64,000 nt of DNA. Source: Pseudisothecium myosuroides. Taxonomy: Eukaryota; Streptophyta; Bryopsida; Hypnales; Lembophyllaceae. The DNA is taken from the NCBI GenBank assembly GCA_951799445.1, contig OX637293.1, positions 15,934,001 through 15,998,000 on the forward strand. Direction: 5' to 3'. A program made the translations under genes and the position numbers. This document shows, in pieces, positions 59,401 to 64,000 of the stretch. Position 1 is the first letter of the stretch. Every line of letters starts with the position of its first letter. The notes under the pieces are model-generated. The model was not told where the DNA came from and ran no database searches. It was given only the letters and a program-made list of their open reading frames with translations.

Positions 59401-62400
59401 AAGTCTTCACGAAGCGAACGTCCTTGCAATTTTCAACAAGTAACTAAGAATTTCAACTTGGACGAATGGAGTTGGTATACTATCAAGCAGCTAAAATCTT
59501 GTGTTTGCAACTGTATTCTTAGCAATGTCTAGCAAATGTGGTTGCAAGTATTTGTGCTGCAGGCTCGAATTCGAAGTTGATGAAAGCTGATGCCCTGCCT
59601 TCAAGATAGACCTGAGATGAGGAATTGGGATGACGAAGGTCTGTATTTGTAAGCGGGCGAGATTGGCATCTGGCGGTGAAGAAATGTGGTCGTTGCGCGC
59701 ATTGGGTCTCTTGACTGGGCAATTGGTCATGTGGGCAACTGATCGAAGAGTGGCTTGTGCTTTTTTGTTTTTCTGACAACGCGGGGCAGTTTCAATTAGT
59801 TTGGGAAGACTGTCGAAAAAGTGCATGGAAACGAGGGAATTTCAAAGTGGGTCGGGGATTCTCGTCGAACTTTTCACCCAAAGTCCGCGTGGTGTGCAGG
59901 CATTCCGGCTTCATCAGGCCTTGAGTCCAATGTGTTGAAATTTGGTTGGAGCTGGGCTGGCATGTTGTTGGGACCTTCTGTGCAATTGCATACAGTCGTG
60001 TGCTCTTGAAGCGACCATTTTAGAGCTGATTGCCTTTCCGGGGAAGCTAAATTTTCAAAACAAATTTGAAGGAAGGAAAATGGAATTCGCATCTAACCGA
60101 AGTCGTTTCATATTTTTCAGACCTTCATGAAATTAGTTACAAAATATTTGAAGTTGAAGCTCTATGGTTACTAAATGCGGCCATCTCTTGAAATGTACAC
60201 TAGTGGTACATTGTACCCATGTGTTACGATTGCTTGTAGAGCGTGGGCGCTTTGTGAGCATACTACTTCATATTTTGCAGATTTAATCAAAAGTCAAAGT
60301 TGTAAGAATTACTTCAACTGCACATATGGTCTCTATATTAGATTGAACCTTTTAATCCCTGTGCGTTAAAGTGGATGTTTTTTTGGATGATGAGAAACGA
60401 TAATTTGAAGAAATACCATGTTCATCAAATGTTATAATCTTGAAATCCGCATGGTGTACTCTCTTATAAATTGCAGATTTGCACTCATTAGTGTATTGGC
60501 TTCAAATTTCGACCATAAAATTTCAGTAACTAAGTAGTTCTCAAACTATTCTGGATTTTCTAGATCCAACAAAAAAAGCTTCTCACTTATGTTGTTCTCC
60601 AGGTTGTGATGCACAAGGGTTAAGGATGGACATGTGACCATTTTTCAGCACTTATTTTTTAGAGATGTAATTACATTGATGTCCATACTAAGTTGTAAGA
60701 GATTTGAAAAAAAAAATTTGTGAAAATTTGAAATTGATGTGATTTTTTCAATGAATAGTGAAAAATATTTGTATCAAACGCAAATATGTTTACAAGATTT
60801 GAAATTTTCTCCATAGTGTATGTTATAGAGTAATTAAACATTATGGTGCAATTCTGTTTCAATAGTGTCATTCAAAAGTAGAAAATCAGCATTGCGTGGT
60901 AGTAGGCCCAAAGTTCAAATTGCAATAAAATATTCAAAGCTAGTAATTTTCTAAAATTTTCAAATCAGTGCAATAGAAACTAGATCTGATAAATAGGAAA
61001 TTTTGTTAAAATGCCAATATTCCATACACCATTTTCAAACTACACAATCTAAACCGTAAAAGTGCCAAACATCCAAAGTTGCAAAATGGCGTCATTTTCA
61101 TGAAATTCCCTATATAAGCTTTGTTTTGATCCTTAGTTGATCTCAAATTTTTTTTTATTTTTAAATTTTATATTTAAACTCAACTCTAGATAAAGGAGCA
61201 CAAATTGCCAAAATACACTACACAAATAATCTATGGATTTTCCATTTTCTTAGTAGAAAAGTTAAAAATATCACAAGAAGTGGATATTCAATGTATTTCA
61301 TTGAAATTGGACTCAAATAACTCCCCAAAAAAATTTGAATGAAAAAATGTTTTTTTAATCCTTGAGGTTTCTCTAAAATCATCAAAAATGTCCTCTCATG
61401 CATTTTATGGTTAATCAAAGTTTAGAAATAAGGTTTTTGAAAAACAAGAATATGACAATTTTAGCCTAAAAACATACTAACACATAGGATTTTACGTCAC
61501 CTACCAAAATGTTCTTGACAAATGCCATTCTAACCTTTGGGATTGAGATTTTCTAATTAATTTTTTAGAATGATTAGAGTTTCATCAAAACAATGCAAGA
61601 TATGAATCAACAATTGTATTATTATTTTTTATTGGTTCAAACCTTCTTCAAATTACTATTATTGAAAGAATATTAAAAATCAAGTACAAGAAAGAAGGTA
61701 ATTGCAAGAAAGGCTAGTCCTATTTACCATCACAATGAGATTGATAGTCTTGTCATCTTTTATAACTTTTGAAACATAAAACCTCATGAACTTGAAATTT
61801 TTATTGGAAAAGCCTAATCTGATGTTAATTGGATCTCTTCTTGTTTAGAAATTTAAAAAATGATCCTTTTATATTTAAAAATCATTTTTGTTTACTTGTC
61901 ACTATGAGGTTTATTTAGGGGGTTTACTACGTTAGGAGTCTCCAAATTTTCATGGTCTACTTGCATAGTAGAAAAGCATGTATCTACCAAAGAAAATTTG
62001 AAAACATATTATTTTATGTCCTCCACATGAGTACAAACAACATTTTTTGAACATTGAAGATGGTTCTAAGATCATGCTTTTGGGAAAATCTCATCATCAT
62101 TAACTCTTCCCAAATGGAAATTTTCAATTTTTTTTTAAATAATTTTTTTATTTTTTACAAATTAAATATATATTTCACATTTTTTTTAATTTATAATTTT
62201 AAAGTACTACCCAAAAAATGAGTACTATTCAAAACGCTACAAAAATTGAATACCCTTTTCTGCAACGACTTAAGAAAAGAAATTTCCAATTTAGACTCTA
62301 AACAACCAAAATAGAGTCCATTAGAAGTAATCTAAAAGGAATAAATTTTAATGTGCCATGGCAAGTAAAGCTTGAGAAAAAAAAATCATGCAAATAGGAA

Positions 62401-63920
62401 GATGAATTTTCAAAATCCAAATCCAAATTTTCTTATCTTTCTTATATATGGTTTTTAATGCGCATCCAATGATAGCAATTTCAAGTCCTAATTCCACTCC
62501 AATCAAAAGATAGTAATATAATTTCTTTTGTGTTTCACTGTGATGGATTGGTGATGCCCTTCACAATTGAGTATTCTTCATCATTTATTTCTGTCAGCCT
62601 TCTCCTTGTACAAAGTCTCAAGAATGAATATGAAGTATTTATTGTCAAATTGTCCTTCATGTATTTATAATTTATATCTTCAACATGAGGTTTTTCTTCC
62701 TCAAGTTGCAAAACCTACAATTTATGTACATGAAAAGTTTGAGGTATAACACTTCACATCCAAGATGGATAGGAATATCCTTGCTTTTAAAAATCAGTTG
62801 CATAGATCTTGCAATTAGTGGGTTTTACACTTCAAAATTTTTAGAGGGTATATTCCAACAATTTAACTAAGAGATTCTAACATTGAATTTACTAACAAAT
62901 AAGAGGCAAAAAAAATAGACCATTGGTTTAGAAATGGTAATTTAAGAACAAGATTTTGCTTGAAAGAACCCAAGAATTAGGGGAAGAACAACATTGCCTA
63001 TGTGTGCCTCATCTAGTGGTTGCAATTGATGTCCTTTGACCCCATCCAATTCTTGTCCTAGTCCTTCAAGAACAGATTGTGAGGAGGGGGTGGGATATCT
63101 TTAGAAACTCTGTTGGATGCCTACATGCCTAAAGTCATTTCAAGGTCAAACACAACATTTTATATGTAGGTCATTGCACAAAATACCTGCCATTTTTGGC
63201 TCAAAATGGCCTATTTTAGTGAATACTATGATTTTTGGAATAAATTTTTTAAATAAAATAAAATATGAATAATTTGTAAAGCATTGCAAGTAGTTAGTAG
63301 TGTATCTCCGACTGTATCTCTAAAAATTTAGATCTAGAAAAATTTATCTCTAAAAGTTATGCACAAAAAAAGGACTATGAAAAATGCCAAGATAATGGAC
63401 ACTTTGATGCTTGTTTTTTAGAAAATAGTCAAATAATCTAAAAAATTAAAAAAAATACCATTTTTTCTAACTTGAAGATGCCCCTTCTCAACCATTTTCA
63501 TTTTGGGGAAATAAAAATTGTGTTATCTACACTTGTAAAAAGGTAGTGCACTTTGAGCACATGTGAAAGGTGGACAATTTATTATTTAAAAAAAATCTCT
63601 TAGTAAGCTTGTATATCATTAGTAGAAGTCCTTGTATCCCAATTTTGAGCTTCAAATTTGCATTTTTGGGTCAAAAATAGTATCCCCTTCCCCAAAAAAT
63701 GGCCAAGGTAGACATCCAATTGGAGGATAATTAAAATAGTAAAATAATTTTCTATAAATGCAAAAAATTACTTGACATCTATAACTACTACATATACCTT
63801 TAATTCAAATTTTATAGAAAACAGACAAAAGATACATAAGTTATGAGCAGAAAACCACTTGTCTGAGGTTAAGGGGACAAAAAAAGGGCAAGTGTTTCTT
63901 GCAATCACCCATGCACTAAT
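56490..63920. repeat. Segmental duplication, copy 2 (uninterrupted version)
   Basis: The block is colinear with 29930-37587 plus 50716-52090. It contains PAL copy 2 and lacks the large transposon, the neighbouring 518-bp MITE, the pogo MITE and the 410-bp MITE, so it shows the ancestral layout at each site. Homology reaches nearly to the right window edge and may continue past it. Confidence 0.85.
57040..59283 (-). CDS. PAL: Phenylalanine ammonia-lyase (copy 2), intronless, with stop-loss C-terminal extension
   Basis: One frame of 747 aa starting at the ATG at 59283 ([13 protein letters not shown]). It is almost identical to copy 1: same MIO triad (TASGDLV), same catalytic Tyr (YGVTTGFGA), same Phe selectivity residue (RFLNAG). 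One Ala is missing in the N-terminal tail. Where copy 1 ends [12 protein letters not shown], the codon here is TCA instead of TAA (57094-57096), so translation continues for 18 residues ([18 protein letters not shown]) to a TAG at 57040. The tail is the former 3' UTR. The PAL C-terminus is in the shielding domain and usually tolerant of change, so the enzyme is probably active. Confidence 0.95.
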   Translation of the reverse strand: MAAVEFDLMASSQSYINAGSEPALKKTTTSPSFCNNALKEDVSRADPLNWAKTAAKLQGNHLDEIKQMVATYFDSTEVAIEGVNLTVGQVTAIARRPDVAVVLDAANAKARVDESSNWVLTKIMNGGDIYGVTTGFGATSHRRTQQGVELQRELIRFLNAGVVVKGHSLPAETTRAAMLVRTNTLMQGYSGIRWEILEAMEKLLNAHVTPKLPLRGTVTASGDLVPLSYIAGLLTGRPNSRACTPDGREVSALEGLRMAGVEKPFELQPKEGLALVNGTAVGSALASTVCFDANVLALLAEVLSALFCEVMQGKPEFADPLTHKLKHHPGQMEAAAVMEWLLDGSDFMKAAAKINETDPLKKPKQDRYALRTSPQWLGPQIEVIRTATHAIEREINSVNDNPIIDAARGIALHGGNFQGTPIGVSMDNMRLAVAAIGKLMFAQFSELVNDYYNNGLPSNLSGGPNPSLDYGMKGAEIAMASYLSELNYLANPVTTHVQSAEQHNQDVNSLGLVSARKTEEAVEILKLMSSTFLVGLCQAIDLRHVEETMQSAVKQVVLQAAKKTLFMGQDGALLPSRFCEKDLLLVVERQPVFSYIDDASSDTYPLMEKLRGVLVSHALKDASRSVFEQIPVFEAQVQERLRMVVPLVREAYDKKGLSAVPNRIESCRTYPLYQFVRSELGTQLLSGLRTVSPGTEIQKVFEAMSEGKLIRPLLRCVQGWTGAPGPFPLSFPLDNKDFVRSFRPLVS

Positions 63921-64000
63921 CCCTAAAGTTCCATGACTATGTTTTCTCTAAAAACACTCAAAAACTGCCATTTTTAGTACAGATGCCAAATTTTTGAAAA
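59284..64000. other. Upstream region of PAL copy 2 and AT-rich intergenic DNA
   Basis: The first 150 bases match the copy 1 leader and promoter closely; the rest is AT-rich with no gene seen. This stretch preserves the pogo-MITE target (62609-62610), the large-transposon target (63000-63005) and the 518-bp-MITE target (about 63018). Confidence 0.6.

Overview
The window is nuclear DNA of a land plant, most likely a bryophyte. The signs are plant-type genes (polygalacturonase, CHX cation/H+ exchanger, ABCG transporter, phenylalanine ammonia-lyase, chalcone-synthase-like PKS) with GT/AG introns, TTTAGGG-type telomeric repeats, very AT-rich intergenic DNA beside GC-rich exons, intronless PAL genes, and a CHS protein with the bryophyte-style [10 protein letters not shown] and [12 protein letters not shown] segments. 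The species cannot be fixed from sequence alone.

Layout. 1-1924: 5' end of a minus-strand ABCG-like transporter gene that runs off the left edge. 1925-12160: AT-rich intergenic DNA with tandem repeats and a CACTA-type MITE. 12330-14930: a three-exon GH28 polygalacturonase gene whose first intron carries telomeric repeats and a long perfect hairpin. 14931-21585: intergenic, with a piggyBac-type element inserted in one arm of a large foldback. 21586-27078: an eight-exon CHX antiporter gene with a Stowaway MITE in intron 1. 27440-29815: a decayed TPR-like gene. 29930-37590 plus 50716-52090, and again 56490-63920: a segmental duplication in which each copy carries a minus-strand PAL gene. A plus-strand chalcone-synthase-family gene (53298-54755) lies between the two PALs, so two consecutive phenylpropanoid/flavonoid steps are neighbours.

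The main discovery is a 13.1-kb DNA transposon at 37594-50715. It has about 25-bp terminal inverted repeats and a 6-bp target duplication (ATGCAC), and its uninterrupted target is preserved in the second copy of the segmental duplication (63000-63005). It carries two divergent genes. The minus-strand gene (1316 aa) is transposase-like, with an LDN...GHTHEDID core of the DUF7869 type. The plus-strand gene (six exons, all phases consistent, 1430 aa) joins a ParB-like domain, a degenerate DNA-methyltransferase-like domain and an FCP1/HAD-phosphatase-like domain that lacks the catalytic aspartates.

The element is studded with about 30 copies of a 19-bp palindrome, TRTCGGCTG-S-CAGCCGAYA. Every intron of both genes contains at least one copy. 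The single central base is G on the left half and C on the right half, and it flips near the element midpoint. Five half-sites with exact 21-bp phasing sit just before the plus-strand gene. I know of no described element with this combination.
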